Shown: positions 45,089 to 56,496 of the stretch, one piece after another
Position numbering within the stretch: position 1 is the stretch's first letter
How the letters are laid out: each line of letters opens with the position of its first letter
Assembly (NCBI GenBank): GCA_006384855.1
Contig: VCJN01001583.1
Span: forward strand, 32,057-96,056
DNA from: Tetraselmis striata
Lineage: Eukaryota > Chlorophyta > Chlorodendrophyceae > Chlorodendrales > Chlorodendraceae
Direction: 5' to 3'
DNA: 64,000 nt
Notes under the pieces: model-generated
Databases searched by the model: none
Told to the model about the DNA's origin: nothing
What the model saw: only the letters and a program-made list of their open reading frames with translations
Program-made: the position numbers and the translations under genes

Positions 45089-48000
45089 GCGGCTCAACCA
45101 CCAACCTGCTGAAGCACCTGCGCAAGAAGCACCCCGATGAGGCGAAAAAGTGCCTGGAGGGCAGCAAGCACTCAAACGTGTACAAGAAGAGCAAGACTCC
45201 CACCGAGCGGCACGCGGCACGTGCAACCGCCCATGCGGCCGGCGCCGCCGTCAGCGATGACGCCCCCAGCGACGGCGAGCCCAGCGGCACCGCCGGAGGC
45301 AGCGATGCGCGCGAGGAGATGGCGGCGCCGAGGCCCTCGACGTCGGACGCCGTGCACCGGGGCACCAACCACCAGTGGGAGACGGCCGTGAAGAAGATGA
45401 TGGTGACAGGCTTTGCGCCGGAGACGAAGGAGAGTGTGCGCTCGGCGCGCAACTATACGCTCTATTGCGCGGTGGACCTGCAGCCGTGCAGCGTGGGGCA
45501 GGAGCCGGGGCACACCAACTTTCTGACCAACACCCCCGGCTGCGACGCCGTCGTCACCAACCAAATGTTCGACACCATCCTGAGCGACGAGCGCCGCAAG
45601 ATCGTGCACCAGATATACAAGGCCATGCAGGCCCAGCATCAGTTGATCCCCTTCGGCCCCTTCTGCTCGCTGCAGCTCGACATGTGGTCGCGCAGTGGGG
45701 TGCCCAACTGGTACTGCGTCGCCACCATCACCTTTGTGGACACCTCTTTTGAGGTCAAGCGCCTCGGGCTGGACGTGCACAGCTTTGCGCCCGGCTACAA
45801 GGCGGCCGATGTGCGCGCGTGGGTGCAGCACTTCACGTCTGAGTACTTCTCCGGCATGACGCCCAGCCAGGTGTACTGCGCGTGCACTGTCGGGCACGGG
45901 GAGCACCTCGTGGAGGCGCTGATGGGGCTGCAGGTGCCCATCATCCAGTGCTGCCTCAAGCGGCTCAACCAGCTGGTCGCTGAGGCGATGACCGCGCCGC
46001 ACCAGCACATCGGCTCCTCCTCCTCACCGCTGCCGGACGCCGCCAGCAAGGGCGGCATGGTCCCGGTTCTCATGCGCTGCAAGGCGGTGGCGCAGTACCT
46101 GCAGCAGCCCAACCGGCACAACGCCAGCCTGGTCAAGGTGCAGTCCGCCATTGGCCACGACCTGTGCACTTCGGAGTTGGACCCTGACAGCCCCTCGGGC
46201 ACACTCCAATTCCTCATGGCAATGCTGCACGTGCGTCCCCCCCTCCCCTTTCCCCCAAAATCTGGCCCAACCTGGCTAAACCCCCCCCCCCCCCCCCCCC
46301 CCCCCAACAACCTGCCGTATCATGAAAATATAATGTAATACATCACATATATGCAGTAAACATGCAATATATATAACATTGTAATATGTATGTATGTATG
46401 TATGTCTTTACTTATTTACCCATTTACTTATAACTTACCCATATAGGTAGCAGGCTTTGGTAATGCTTTTTAAGCTATTGTCTGGAGTTGGCACACTTGA
46501 GTTGCCAATTAAGCTGCACGCTGCACTTCAACTTGGGATATTTACGCGATACACGACCCCAGAAGTTCCTTGATTGATGGGTGTCACCTTGCGTATCCGC
46601 TGAAGGCCCGCTGAATAATGTATCTCAAGAGCGCCCTCGCATGAGATTGATCACGATGCCATGGTTAATGTGGCCACCCGGCTTCAACCCTCCGGCTGAG
46701 CTTGTTTCCCATCTTGCAGGTGCGTCCGCTGATCATGGAGCACTACCGCGAGGTGGGCCACGCGCAGGCCCCCACCCCACTGTCCAACTACGACTGGCAG
46801 ACGATCTGCGACGCCGTGGGCGTGCTGGAGGCGTGCGCGGAGGTGGACCGCACCGTGCGCGGCATGCACTTTGCGGGCCTCACGCCCGCGCTGGTGCTGA
46901 TCAACGAGCTGCAAGACTACCTGCACGAGTCGATGCTGTTTGTGCCTGAGCCCAAGCGGTGCCTCGACTCGCACCGCGTGGAGAAGCGCGTGGACGACCT
47001 GCAGCCGGCAATGTACCGGGTGCGGCAGACGATCAGCGAGGAACTGCATGAGCAGGGCTTGGGGCATGTGAGACCCCCCCCCCCCCCCCCCCAACCCCCT
47101 GACCCCCACTTCCCCCTCCCGCCGCCGCACCGACATACGTGCTTATTTACACAGGGCAGCTCCGGTCTACGGCATGGCGTTCCGACTCGGCCGAAACCGT
47201 GCGCGTCGTGTTTTTATGCAAGCATCCGATATACCGCCATAAGTACTACGGTACATCAAATTTCATCGAAAAGCAAAAACGCGGCACGGTAGACCTTTAC
47301 ACCCGGTGATATCTTGCAGGTGAATCGTACGGATCTGTCGTCCGGTTTTCGACTGTCATCCCGTTTTGATACCCCAGATGTTCTGCGTACATGCTATTTG
47401 TGAGACATTAGTGCTTGAGACGGGAGGGGGATCCCGGGGAAATTTAATTCGATCTTGCCCGACACAAATTTGCCCCCCCCCACCCATTTCGACGATGCTA
47501 AAGCGGCCTACTGTGGCGCAATTTTTTTCCGCACCCAAATTTGATAAAGTGGCAGCATGCTGCACTAAGTACTAAAAGAGCTTCGCGGCGAGTACGAGGT
47601 AAGCGCGATATCGGTATATTTCAGTGACGCCGTGCAATGATCGAATGCGAATTTCGTCTTCCAATTATGAAATTCCATCCACTGTCCACTGCCATCAGTC
47701 CGCGCAATTACCGAGCCGAGCCACTGGAGGGGCACCGAGAGTGTTGGGCTGTCTGGCTGACTGGCGGTTGCGGCGTGCAGGTGGCGACCAAGCAGGAGCG
47801 GATCGCCGCGGTGCTGGACGTGGGCAACAAGGAGATGCTGCTGCACGACGACGTGGCCTTGAACGCGGCCTGGGACGACCTCAGCGCCGAGTACAAGAAG
47901 GCGCGCGCCCATGCGGCGGGCGGCCCTGCCGGCGATGGCGCCTTTGCCCCACCTGGGAGCCTTGGTGAGGGGCTTGGCGACTGCACCGACACGAAGCGGA

Positions 48001-48419
48001 AGTGGGCCGGCGTACTGACGATGCGCAAGGAGCAGCGGCGCGGCCGCGACAGCGTTGGCGAAACGATGTCAGGCGAGTCGGCCGGGGGCAGCTTGCTCGT
48101 TGGCGAGATCAGCAACTACCGCAGCCTGCTGCAGCTGTCACCCACGAACGACGCCGAGGACGCTCTCAGCTGGTGGGCGCAGCATGTGCGGCCCAAGGGC
48201 ATGGCAAGCACCTGGGGCGGCACCACGTCCTTCCCAACCCTGTCCCTCATCGCCGCCCAGTACCACAGCATCGACGCGAGCAGCACGCAGGCCAACAGCC
48301 TCTTTGAGGGCGTGGGCTACCGCGTGGCAGGCCTGCACGACATGACCACGGGCAACAGCATCGAGAACATGCTGTTCCTGCGGCTGAACCGCGACATCAT
48401 CGACCGCCCCATCATCTGA
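45089..48419 (+). CDS. hAT transposase, exons 2-4
   Basis: Exons 45089-46230, 46720-47067 and 47781-48419 (TGA) join in phase 0 at both internal junctions (TTGCAG and GTGCAG acceptors). With exon 1 at 35127-35364 the product is 788 residues, a normal hAT length. Exon 2 opens with the second half of the BED finger (TTNLLKHLRKKHP), then a Ser/Ala-rich linker and the RNase H-like core: LQLDMWSRSGVPNWYCVATI holds the first catalytic Asp, and CTVGHGEHLVEALMG lies where CTDNAANM-like text sits in other hATs. Exon 4 ends with the dimerisation region (ALSWWAQHV, FPTLSLIAAQYHSIDASSTQ, SIENMLFLRLNRDI). No frame break is seen, so it may be or recently have been functional. Terminal inverted repeats were not found. 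Confidence 0.85.
46281..46305. repeat. poly(C) tract, 25 bp
   Basis: Lies 50 bp into hAT intron 2, after a GTGCGTCCCCCC donor region. Confidence 0.95.
46385..46406. repeat. TATG microsatellite
   Basis: Short TATG tetranucleotide run within hAT intron 2. Confidence 0.8.
47074..47092. repeat. poly(C) tract, 19 bp
   Basis: Begins 7 bp after the hAT exon 3 end, immediately behind the GTGAGA donor. Confidence 0.95.
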
Positions 48420-49285
48420 CGCTGCTGCCATCAAGATCGCAGGCCTGTTTCCGCTGGACGGCTATGGCTCGGCGGCCTCGATCAAGCAGCCGGTGGCCCC
48501 TGAATCCACTCTCGGACCCCTTGCGCCAAGCTGATTGTCTTGTCAACCAAGCGAGCATGCTTTTCTCACGGCTGCACTGGCTGCACTCCTCCCATGCACT
48601 GACCTTGATAAGTAGCATCCCCATCCCCCCCCCCCATTCACGCCCCGCCCCGCCCCCTTCACCAATCCCTCACGTTCCCCGAATGTATCTTGTAATCCAC
48701 TGCCATCACTGCACCCTTGCCCATGGAGTCTCGTTAGAATTTGCAGTAGTCGCATGCAGAGAAGACTGTTGGTCGCTGCGTTCGTTCTTTTTTGCTAGTG
48801 TATCCCTTGTTTTGCTCCATTGCAAAATCGCCCCCGGTTGTCACGCTTGCTGATCCATCTCACTGATGTACCTACAGTTGATGAGCTCTTGCCGTGCATA
48901 CAACTACATGGACAGCGGTTTCTCAGGTAGGTACCAATAATACAAGTTGGAAGGGTTTAAAACCTAAACCCTAAAGGAAGTGATCTGCGCGATATATATT
49001 GAGTATCATCATATACCAGCGTTGATGAATATTAAGAATGATGGATACATTTTTTGCATTAATGTCGCGGAATCGCTGGGCAAAGTGGGGTAATCCTTAC
49101 TTCTCGATTAGGCACTGAGGCCCGCTTGACTGCGAAAGTCGTGTGATTGGTCTCATCGTGCTGATCTTCTTGAGTTCCAATTCTGGGGTAAGCTGGGAAA
49201 GACCCCCACGGCTCGGCGGACTGCATGTACCACGTGTGATCGTTGCACTTCTCGCTAGCTTTGATTATCGGCTTCCCAGTAGGTT

Positions 49286-49316
49286 CGTTAGCCTGGCGCT
49301 GTCGGCCAGGCTAACG
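49286..49316. other. perfect hairpin, 12-bp stem
   Basis: CGTTAGCCTGGC pairs fully with GCCAGGCTAACG across a 7-base loop. No adjacent gene. Confidence 0.65.
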
Positions 49317-49633
49317 ATTGCTGTGAGGTCCACCGCGTATCTGTGGCGAAACAGAAGCAGCGGCCCTGTGGACCGCTTTTTTTCTCGCCGTCGCTAGCCA
49401 TACTTCGAGTAGCTATGGTAAAAATAGTTGGTCACGTGATGGAGGGAGCTGGGCTGGGAGCGCGCCAAACCAATCTGGGTGACCGAGTCAACAATCAGCT
49501 GTTGAAGTTCAATATCAGATTAACGTGCCCTGATGCCCCCGCCCGCCCATCCCTCGTCGCCGCACAACAACAGGTCCCATGTTGTCGTCGTCGTCGTAGG
49601 GGTTTTTCCCCGCCCCCGGGACAGGACTTCTAA

Positions 49634-49740
49634 TAGCGACTACATCAGGAGTCGCGCGCGCTATTTATACAGGCCCGTACCCCGACTCTATGAGTAGCAA
49701 TGCACCGTAGTTTACACCTATCATTTTGATATAGTCGCTA
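49634..49740. mobile_element. 107-bp MITE-like unit with TAGCGACTA ends
   Basis: Starts TAGCGACTACATCA and ends TGATATAGTCGCTA, which are inverted copies with one mismatch over 14 bp. A TA at each edge could be a dinucleotide target duplication. No coding. Other copies of the 9-mer in the window do not form such a tight pair, so the family assignment is tentative. Confidence 0.4.
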
Positions 49741-49944
49741 ATATTCCCGGCGGTCAAAACAAGACCGGTCGATTTCCGCACGCCGCTACAGGTACCTTAC
49801 CTATCGTCGGAATCGGCCGCCGATATACTGAAAGGTGCGAGTATCTGACGAACTTGCGTCTTTCCGCATTGTTGCCGGTTATATTCATAAGTTCGACCCT
49901 TAGAGTGCACTCCGCCAGCAATGTTGTGTGAACTCCCGGAGCAT

Positions 49945-50016
49945 GGTTGGGTGGCGCAATGGTAGCGCGTGAGATTCCAGTCCTCAAGGTTGTGGGTTCG
50001 AATCCCATCCCGGCCA
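49945..50016 (+). tRNA. tRNA-Trp (CCA)-like
   Basis: A 72-base cloverleaf. The acceptor GGTTGGG pairs with CCCGGCC (two G-U). The D stem GCGC/GCGC has loop AATGGTA. The anticodon stem TGAGA/CCTCA has one A-C mismatch at 31-39, with loop TTCCAGT giving anticodon CCA. The T stem GTGGG/CCCAT has loop TTCGAAT, and the discriminator is A. A and B boxes are intact and no CCA is encoded, as expected in a eukaryotic nucleus. The single stem mismatch leaves room for a tRNA pseudogene. It is not followed by a retroposon body. Confidence 0.75.
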
Positions 50017-50654
50017 CTCACAGAAATGATGAGAGATACGGATTTTCAGAACACTTTTGAGCAGCAGGCTATCAAGCATGCGCCGTGATACAGTGCTACT
50101 GGTTCGGGTGCTGGGACTGCAGGATACGTTGAAAACGCGTATCATTCATCTACTCGGGTATTAGTACGAGTTTGCGCGTGACACGCGCAAGAGTACTCGT
50201 ATCTCAGCAGCATATTGTACCATGTACGGGGTGTGAAATCACCCGCCTGTCATTTCACCAAGCCGGCCACGTTAACCTATCAGCTACATGTGTGGATATA
50301 AACATAGATTCTGACATAAATGCTCTAACAGATGCGCACAAAAGCAGAGCTAAAAGCAATTGTGAAAGGTTGCCCGCAAAAGAGAGATATAAACATGAAA
50401 CCAAGGGTCAAGCAGGAGGCCAAGGAGCCAAGAACCAAGGAGGCGCTACAGGAACCAGGACGTCACCAAGTCACCAAGGAAACAAAGAGTCAGGGGAAGC
50501 ACCGAAATCAACGGAACGACCATTAAAAACCGAAAGGGAAACATGAGACCAATGGGCACCGCCGCCCAGGGGTGGGCCATCAGCCGCGGCGAGTGCGCTT
50601 GCGCCCGATGACCCGGGTCATAGCAACATAGGTTGAGGAGCGACGCGATGCAGG

Positions 50655-50945
50655 CGCACCATCACGTGACGCGCGCGCCACCGCGACCCCGCCAAGAACG
50701 TTGTGCATGCGCCATGTTGATGAGCAAGGAGAAACGGCGGCACCATGCAGACAAGAGCTGGCCGATTTTCTGGCCAGTGTGCGTGTGGCTAGCTTTCGCG
50801 AGCTCCGCCGAGAAAGCCTCCGCATGCGGGGCCAGCGAGCCGAAGTCGGAGAGGGCGTAAGGAACAAAGCGAAGCATGGCGGTGGCGTTTCGGACACCCT
50901 TTTCATATTTCTGGATTTTGTGGCGCTCTGCGGTCTGCAATGCAG
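50655..50945 (-). pseudogene. C-terminal end of a LINE ORF2
   Basis: The minus strand reads HKIQKYEKGVRNATAMLRFV, PYALSDFGSLAPHAEAFSAE, KASHTHTGQKIGQLLSAWCR and RRFSLLINMAHAQRSWRG. The block of FVPY-LS-G-L-P-A--F with a terminal basic helix is the usual tail of algal and plant L1-type ORF2 proteins, downstream of the reverse transcriptase. The upstream part is missing: the frame runs directly into the CTGCAG-rich cluster at 51008. It is a truncated or rearranged remnant. Confidence 0.5.
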
Positions 50946-51386
50946 TCGTTGGATCCGAGCTTGACACGCCGAGGATAGGGGCCATGGTGGTATCGACCAG
51001 GGTTGGGCTGCAGTCCACTTTTGAATACTGCAGGCTGCAGTGCAGTGCAGTAGGCTGCAGTGCAGGCTGCAGTACTGCAGCCTGCAGTGCAGCCTGCAGT
51101 TAAGGCTGCAGTCAACGGGCTGCAGTACTGCAGGCTGCAGTGCAGGCTGCAGTAGCACTGCATTTGCTGATTTTAGGGAAGGGAAGGGCGGGACAGTGAA
51201 GGGCAAAGGGCATGCCATGGCGGATGCAGAGGGGCAGCAATCGTGGTGGAAGTTGTAATACATCATTAAATTGCCTACAGGGGGAAAAGCCTACTGTGTG
51301 TACATTTGTGTGTGTCCAACGATGATGCTGTCCCCACGCATGCATAGTGAAACATGCGTAAAAAAGCATGATGGCATAAAAACCCT

Positions 51387-51660
51387 CTAATCCCCCGCCT
51401 CCTCATCCGCTGGCGCTGCCTCCTCATACTGCTCCAGCATGGACTCCACCGCTTCCCATTGAATGCGGCTGGCCTGCCCCTCGCCCTCGCCATCAAGGAC
51501 TTGGCTGGCCAGCCAATCCTCCCCGCATGGCTTGAGTAGATCCGCCGCCACGGCGCTGAAAGCAGCCTCCCCGTAGTACGACGCCAGTGCTCCTTGACCT
51601 TGGCATCCAAATCCAGATTCTTCTGAATAAAGACGCAGGCACCCATGTTATCCAGGTTCA
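51387..51660 (-). pseudogene. C-terminal coding remnant within the CTGCAG-bounded region
   Basis: The minus-strand frame reads SYYGEAAFSAVAADLLKPCG, EDWLASQVLDGEGEGQASRI and QWEAVESMLEQYEEAAPADE and ends at TAG 51387. The preceding text (NLDLDAKVKEHWRR) is in another frame, implying a frameshift near 51585. Family unknown; its position suggests it is the gene of the surrounding element. Confidence 0.4.
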
Positions 51661-51894
51661 TTCTATTTCTTAAGTGCATGGTGACAAGGCGTGGGGGCCC
51701 TCGTGGGGCAGTGAACCGTGTAGGCCGCCCGTGTCGGCTAAGTGGTACAACCAACAACACATGACGTTCGACTTCCTACTCTCGTCGGGCGGTAGGCTAG
51801 TGTCATGCGGCACGAAAAAAGACCAGACGGCACGGTTGTTCTCGCGTTGGGTGCCGCCCCAGCAGCCGGCGGCGGCTTTGCTGAGGATAGACAA

Positions 51895-51966
<72 letters not shown>
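51895..51966. repeat. poly(G) tract, 72 bp
   Basis: The longest homopolymer in the window, with no interruption. Long Gly and Pro ORFs across it are artefacts. Confidence 0.95.
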
Positions 51967-51969
<3 letters not shown>

Positions 51970-52529
51970 TGGGGTTCATGCCTAAGTGGGTCATCTTCGT
52001 CGTCGTTGTCGATGAGAATATCGTCGGCTTGCATCCCAAGTGGTGTCTGTGCCACTCATGCTGACATGTTGGCTGCAGTGCTGGCCGCTGCAGCGCCGGT
52101 GCTGTCCGCTGCCATCGCCTCGTCCGCCTTCGCTGCTGCGCCTTGCTCCGCGGCAGACTGGTCTCCCTCCATGTAATTGACGAAGAGTGACGAGAGGAGG
52201 ATGAGCACGGGTGAGCGTGAAAGTGAGGAATAGGTTCGGCTGGTGTGTGTGGTCTACTGGTATGTGCCCGATGCGGCGATGTGTGATGGTACAAGCGAGT
52301 ACGGTGCTATCCGCGGTGCTCGGACCGCCGGAACTGTCGCATATGGCTTTTATCATTGGCGGTCGCCATCCAAACGCTATCCAGTGAGATTTGGGCTGTT
52401 TGGGTTACTGCACTGCAGTCCCTTTTCGGGAAGTACTGCAGCTGCAGTGCAGTAGGCTAACTGCAGGCTGCAGTTTCTGCAGTCTGCAGTGCACTCGATA
52501 CTGCAGCCCAACCCTGGTATCGACAGCAA

Positions 52530-53090
52530 CCGTGTTCCCGCGGATACCACCATACCCAAAAAGCCCAACATCGGCCGGCAAATAATGTGTGGATTATATC
52601 CTGCGCGTATACTATTATCGCTTGCCGCGTACAATCGTGCGTACATACAACATTTTTCCAATGCATAAAGCAAAAATATGCTGATTTTAAACCCTTGAGA
52701 CGTCGTACATGTACCGTACCAGCAGCAATCACTACTTTCAACCCGTACATGTACGTGTACGTGCTGTATTGTTGTCGCGCGGTATATGGTATGGTACAGG
52801 TGTGAATTACAAACGACCACAAAATACAATTCCACCGTCAAAAGCAATATACGTGTACGGGTACTAGGAATCAACAGAACCCGCTTTTCATAAAAGCGGC
52901 CCGCAGCCCATTATACCGTTGGTACGGGTACTCGTAATGTGTAGCTAGGGTATACGGCATTGCAAAGCAGATGTTGAAAAAACGCTAGATCTTCGAAGGG
53001 TTCGTCACTGACCTTAATCAAGTAAGGTACGCCCGCTTCGCAGCAGCGCTAGACGACCATAATTCCGCAGGCGACCCGCTCGCGGATCAT
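52530..53090. other. gene-free stretch
   Basis: AT-richer DNA with GTACATGTAC-type palindromic words at 52705-52760. No gene or RNA recognised. Confidence 0.4.
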
Positions 53091-53332
53091 ATGAAATCTA
53101 TCGGCTCTAAGGCCAATACCGATCCGGTGGGCCGTCACGTTTTGCTAGAGCATTACTTGCACATTGGTTATCCGATAATAGTCAATTACACGGCTCGAGG
53201 CCAAGGTGAGAAGGGCCCGGCCTTCTTGGAGCTGATGGGCTACAACCGCACAAATATATCACTAGCCACCGTCACCGCCGGCTCGAGACTTGATGGCGCA
53301 ACCTGCTAGCGTATCACGCTCGGCTCATTTGC

Positions 53333-53885
53333 GTGCACGACGTGGCGTGGTTCGACACGTGTACTCAGCTTGGCGCACGCCGACACGAGGAAGTGGGCGG
53401 GTCGTGGTTCGCTGAGATTGCTCTAAATATGGCACCAAGTTGCGATCGAGAGGGCCGAGCGCGCCCGGACCATAAGCTGTCGTGGGACACGATTTTTCGA
53501 TATCTGCGCGACATGCATGATCACGATTTCTGCCAGCATGAGGACGCTACGTTCGGGCCGGAGGGTTTTTTTTCTGCAGCATGCAGTCACGCTTCAACCG
53601 CATCCGTGCGATGCACGTGTAGCGCCACGCTTCCACGGCGGCTTACAGAAGGAGTTGCACCCTTGTGTGCGCCGAGGAAAGGCAACGCGATGTGGATCGA
53701 GTCGGGTGGGCCGGGGCCGTCCGGTGTGGCGGCCAGACATGCAGCAAATGAGGCAGCGCAGGGGGTGGTGGGCCGACACAGCCTCCCCGCAAGCCGTGCT
53801 TTTTGTGCGGCTCCGATCAACACAACGCACGTAAGCACCCCGCCAACGTACCCACGTACTCATCACCGGGTCATGCCTTCGTAGT
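53333..53885 (+). pseudogene. DIRS/PAT-like Gag region, decayed
   Basis: The plus-strand text reads DVAWFDTCTQLGARRHEEVG, then HKLSWDTIFRYLRDMHDHDF, in the frame from 53333. After a frameshift near 53570 and two in-frame stops a neighbouring frame gives KPCFLCGSDQHNARKHP (about 53790), a CxxC-x4-H knuckle-like motif of the kind found at the end of Gag. It precedes the reverse transcriptase in the same orientation. It is assigned to Gag by position and the knuckle; the rest is not diagnostic. Confidence 0.45.
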
Positions 53886-54859
53886 GGGGCCAACCACGCA
53901 TGTGCTAGGCGCCGCAACACAAAATGCGTCTCGCCCCATGCCCGGCTACCAGAGGGCGTCGCCAATCGAGGAATGATGGGGACATGGCTCTCCGAGACCT
54001 TGCGTATCGGCTGTGATGTTAGATATCGCCGACTGCTTCGACGAGAAGAAGCGCTGCTGGCACCGTTATATAGCGGTCCTAGCCGTGGCCACACCAGCGG
54101 GAGGAGGGTGCGATGAGCGGGCGGGCGACTATCGCCGTCCGGGCTGACCCCAGGCCCGGCTTGACAGCGGCCAGTTGCGGTACAACAGGCGATGACGGGG
54201 TTGGGGTTGTGTAACACCGACACTGAATCGTACTCTTCCGTGTCGCACGAGGACATGACGCAGCTAATTCGCAACGCGAATATTTGCCGACGGAGTTATT
54301 TTAAGATGGTAGTTCCGACACCCAGCGGCACTATGTTGAACAAGGCACAAGGGAGGATGACATGCCGGCCAAGCTCACACTTATCAACGTTACACCGCAT
54401 TGTCAAAGTGGGCGGCACGTTACGAAGTGCAACCGAGGATATTGGACTCCGTATACGATATTCATCGGCCCGGGATGCGGATCAACGTCGAGGATTTCTA
54501 GCATCGGAACGCGTCCTTGCATAGTTAAAAGAGGTGTTGGAATATGGGAACACACAGCAGTGGACCGGTCGACCGCCGCAGCTGCGGGTTTAGAATTACC
54601 TATCTTGCCAAGAAGGTGGCGCTACATCGGGAACCGAAATGAACCGGCAGCACGAGTAGAGGTATGTTGAAGGCTTCTTGCACCAATACGTGCCCTCGAC
54701 GGCTAGCGCGATCGCGTGCATTATCAACATGACCCGTACAAATACGGTTCGGAACATGTTTGATTTCCTTCGGTCTAAAGTTAATCCGAACATCGCGCGA
54801 CATGTGTGTTAGACCTCCTTTATTTCCGATGTACTCCCGGGCATTCAACAATGTCATTC

Positions 54860-56425
54860 GTTTGCAGAATTTGACCTCACGGACGCATTCTACTGCTGGC
54901 CTATTTATGTCGGCGACGCCGACTATTTGGGGTTCAAACATCCGGTGACCTGCGAGACAGTGGCGACTATTTCCGATATCGCTTCGCCATGATATCGGCG
55001 TCGCATCGTCACCGGCTTTGCAGCAAATGTGGGCGCGAGTAATTCGCAATAATCTGCTCGTGGAGGGCTTGACATGTTGCTGCCCCAGAAATCCGGAGAC
55101 CGCTTATTAGAAGCTGCGCCTGCCGGGGGCGTACCTAGATGATTTCATGCTCAAACAATGCCGAACGCTTTCGCGCTGGCAACATGAGATGGTGTTTTAC
55201 TCCTTGCTTTTAGTCCTCGAGGATTCCGACTTCACAGTGAAGAACGTGAAGACCGAGTGGCCGAACACAGAAATGGAATATACCGGCGTGGTGATCGATT
55301 CCGCGCGGGGCGAGGTGCCCGTCACCGCCTCGCGGCGCGGCCAAGTGAGTCGCGGCAACCTAGCACGTCTATGATTTGGCCCTAGCCATGGGGACGGTAC
55401 CGCGGTGGCGATCGGCCTCTGTTGTCGGTAAGATGCAATGGTGTTGTGCCGTTTTACCGCGAGTAGGGCAGGCATATATATTATTGACGGAGTTATACGC
55501 AGCGCGAAACACGCTCTTCACCAGCCCGACGTCGAGCCCGACGAACGAGTGGGACCCGGACGAACTGTGCCGCGTCGGCGACCCCGCCATTGCGAAACTT
55601 CCATGGTGGCTGGATTTTCTTCGCCGCGGTTTTGCGGTGCCGTCTAATCGAGGCATGCAGCCCGAGGACGTGGTGCTCGTGCGGCCGTTTGACTGGTGCG
55701 ACACTAGCCCGAGTACGCTCTGGGACTACATGCCGGTTTTACCTTTGCTGCCGGACGATGCGGAAATGTTGCAACTATTGCATGATACCCGACATGTGCC
55801 TGAGGTACCGGGGGTGCTGCCGTCATTTCACGATTTCGAGGTCATAACTTCGGATGCATCTGGTTTTGCGGGAGGTGCCTAGTGCGTAGTGGCGCAAGGA
55901 AGGGGTGCATTATGGCTTTACGCAACAGCAACTGACGCGAACGAATCTCGGCGGGTCGTCAAATATGCGGGAATCATACATGGTGCCGGACACTTTACAC
56001 CAAGCGGGGCCACGCGTATGCGGCAAATGTATTTTGTTCCGTTTGGACAATAACGCGCCGGTCGGTGCGGTTAACAAGTGCGGATTGACGTACCCCCACA
56101 TCAACAAGTTACTGCTCGCGTACCACAAATTATGTAAGACGTACAATATGCTTGCACATAGTGGCACGGCGCATTTCGGGTAAACACAACGGTCTAGCGG
56201 GCGGCCTTTCCCGGTTAAAGGGGCGGTTGGACGATCAAGATTGGCTGTTGCTGCTCGCAATCTACCAAGATCTCCTCGCCGAAGTCGGACCCACTGACGT
56301 CGATGCATGCTCCAGCCTCCTCGGCCGTAACGCTTACTGCGCGAGGTAAGGCAGTCAATTGCTGTCAATGTCATCAATGGCGAAACCGGCATGCTTACTG
56401 CAACCCGCCGTTCGCACCGATCGGC
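54860..56425 (+). pseudogene. DIRS/PAT-like reverse transcriptase-RNase H-methyltransferase, left part
   Basis: A pol broken by frameshifts but readable. RT: EFDLTDAFYCWPIYVGDADY (about 54867), GVASSPALQQMWARVIRNNL (about 54995) and the catalytic YLDDF at 55132-55146. RNase H linker: VGKMQWCCAVLPRVGQAY (55430). RNase H: ITSDASGFAGG (55847), LFRLDNNAPVGAVNKCGLTY (56035) and KHNGLAGGLSR (56180). Methyltransferase start: DVDACSSLLGRNAYC (about 56300) and AYCNPPFAPI (56394). RT, RNase H and a Dam-like methyltransferase in this order, without protease or DDE integrase, is the DIRS-order layout. The methyltransferase stops at about 56421 and resumes at 62671, on the far side of a transposon. The tyrosine recombinase was not recognised. 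Confidence 0.75.
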
Positions 56426-56496
56426 AGTCAATTGCTCTTGGTCGGCAGTCAATTGCTGTCTATGTCATCAGTGGCGAAATCGGCATGTTTACTGCA
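56348..56496. repeat. local ~55-bp duplication at the transposon insertion site
   Basis: GGCAGTCAATTGCTGTC ... CATG-TTACTGCA occurs at 56348-56402 and again at 56442-56496, with a third partial copy of its start at 56422. It lies between the end of the left methyltransferase part and the transposon's left inverted repeat. Confidence 0.75.

Larger units (their letters stand above)
48420..49940. other. gene-free stretch downstream of hAT
   Basis: No supported gene. It holds a short telomere-like CCTAAACCCTAAA word near 48964, a 12-bp-stem hairpin at 49286 and a 107-bp MITE-like unit at 49634. The right end of the hAT element should be here but was not identified. Confidence 0.4.
50997..52517. 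mobile_element. region bounded by inverted CTGCAG-rich clusters
   Basis: An 18-bp perfect inverted pair, CCAGGGTTGGGCTGCAGT at 50997-51014 and its complement at 52500-52517, lies at the outer ends of two clusters dense in CTGCAG/TGCAG words (51008-51165 and 52404-52515). Some similarity (GGTGGTAT, TATCGA) continues outside. Inside are a minus-strand coding remnant and a 72-bp poly(G) run. Subterminal short-word arrays with inverted ends recall CACTA-type transposons, but no CACTA termini are seen. Confidence 0.5.

Noticed and set aside
48957-48977. Telomere-like CCTAAACCCTAAA
   Set aside because: Fewer than three units and no extension; chance or a minor interstitial remnant.
49754-50021. 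Minus-strand ORF beginning MAGMGFEPTT
   Set aside because: This is the antisense reading of the tRNA T-arm and flank, a familiar annotation artefact.
51674-52294. Poly-Gly and poly-Pro ORFs around 51.9 kb, and similar ORFs at 8.45, 3.58 and 35.68 kb
   Set aside because: They result from poly(G)/poly(C) runs and have no supporting sequence on either side.
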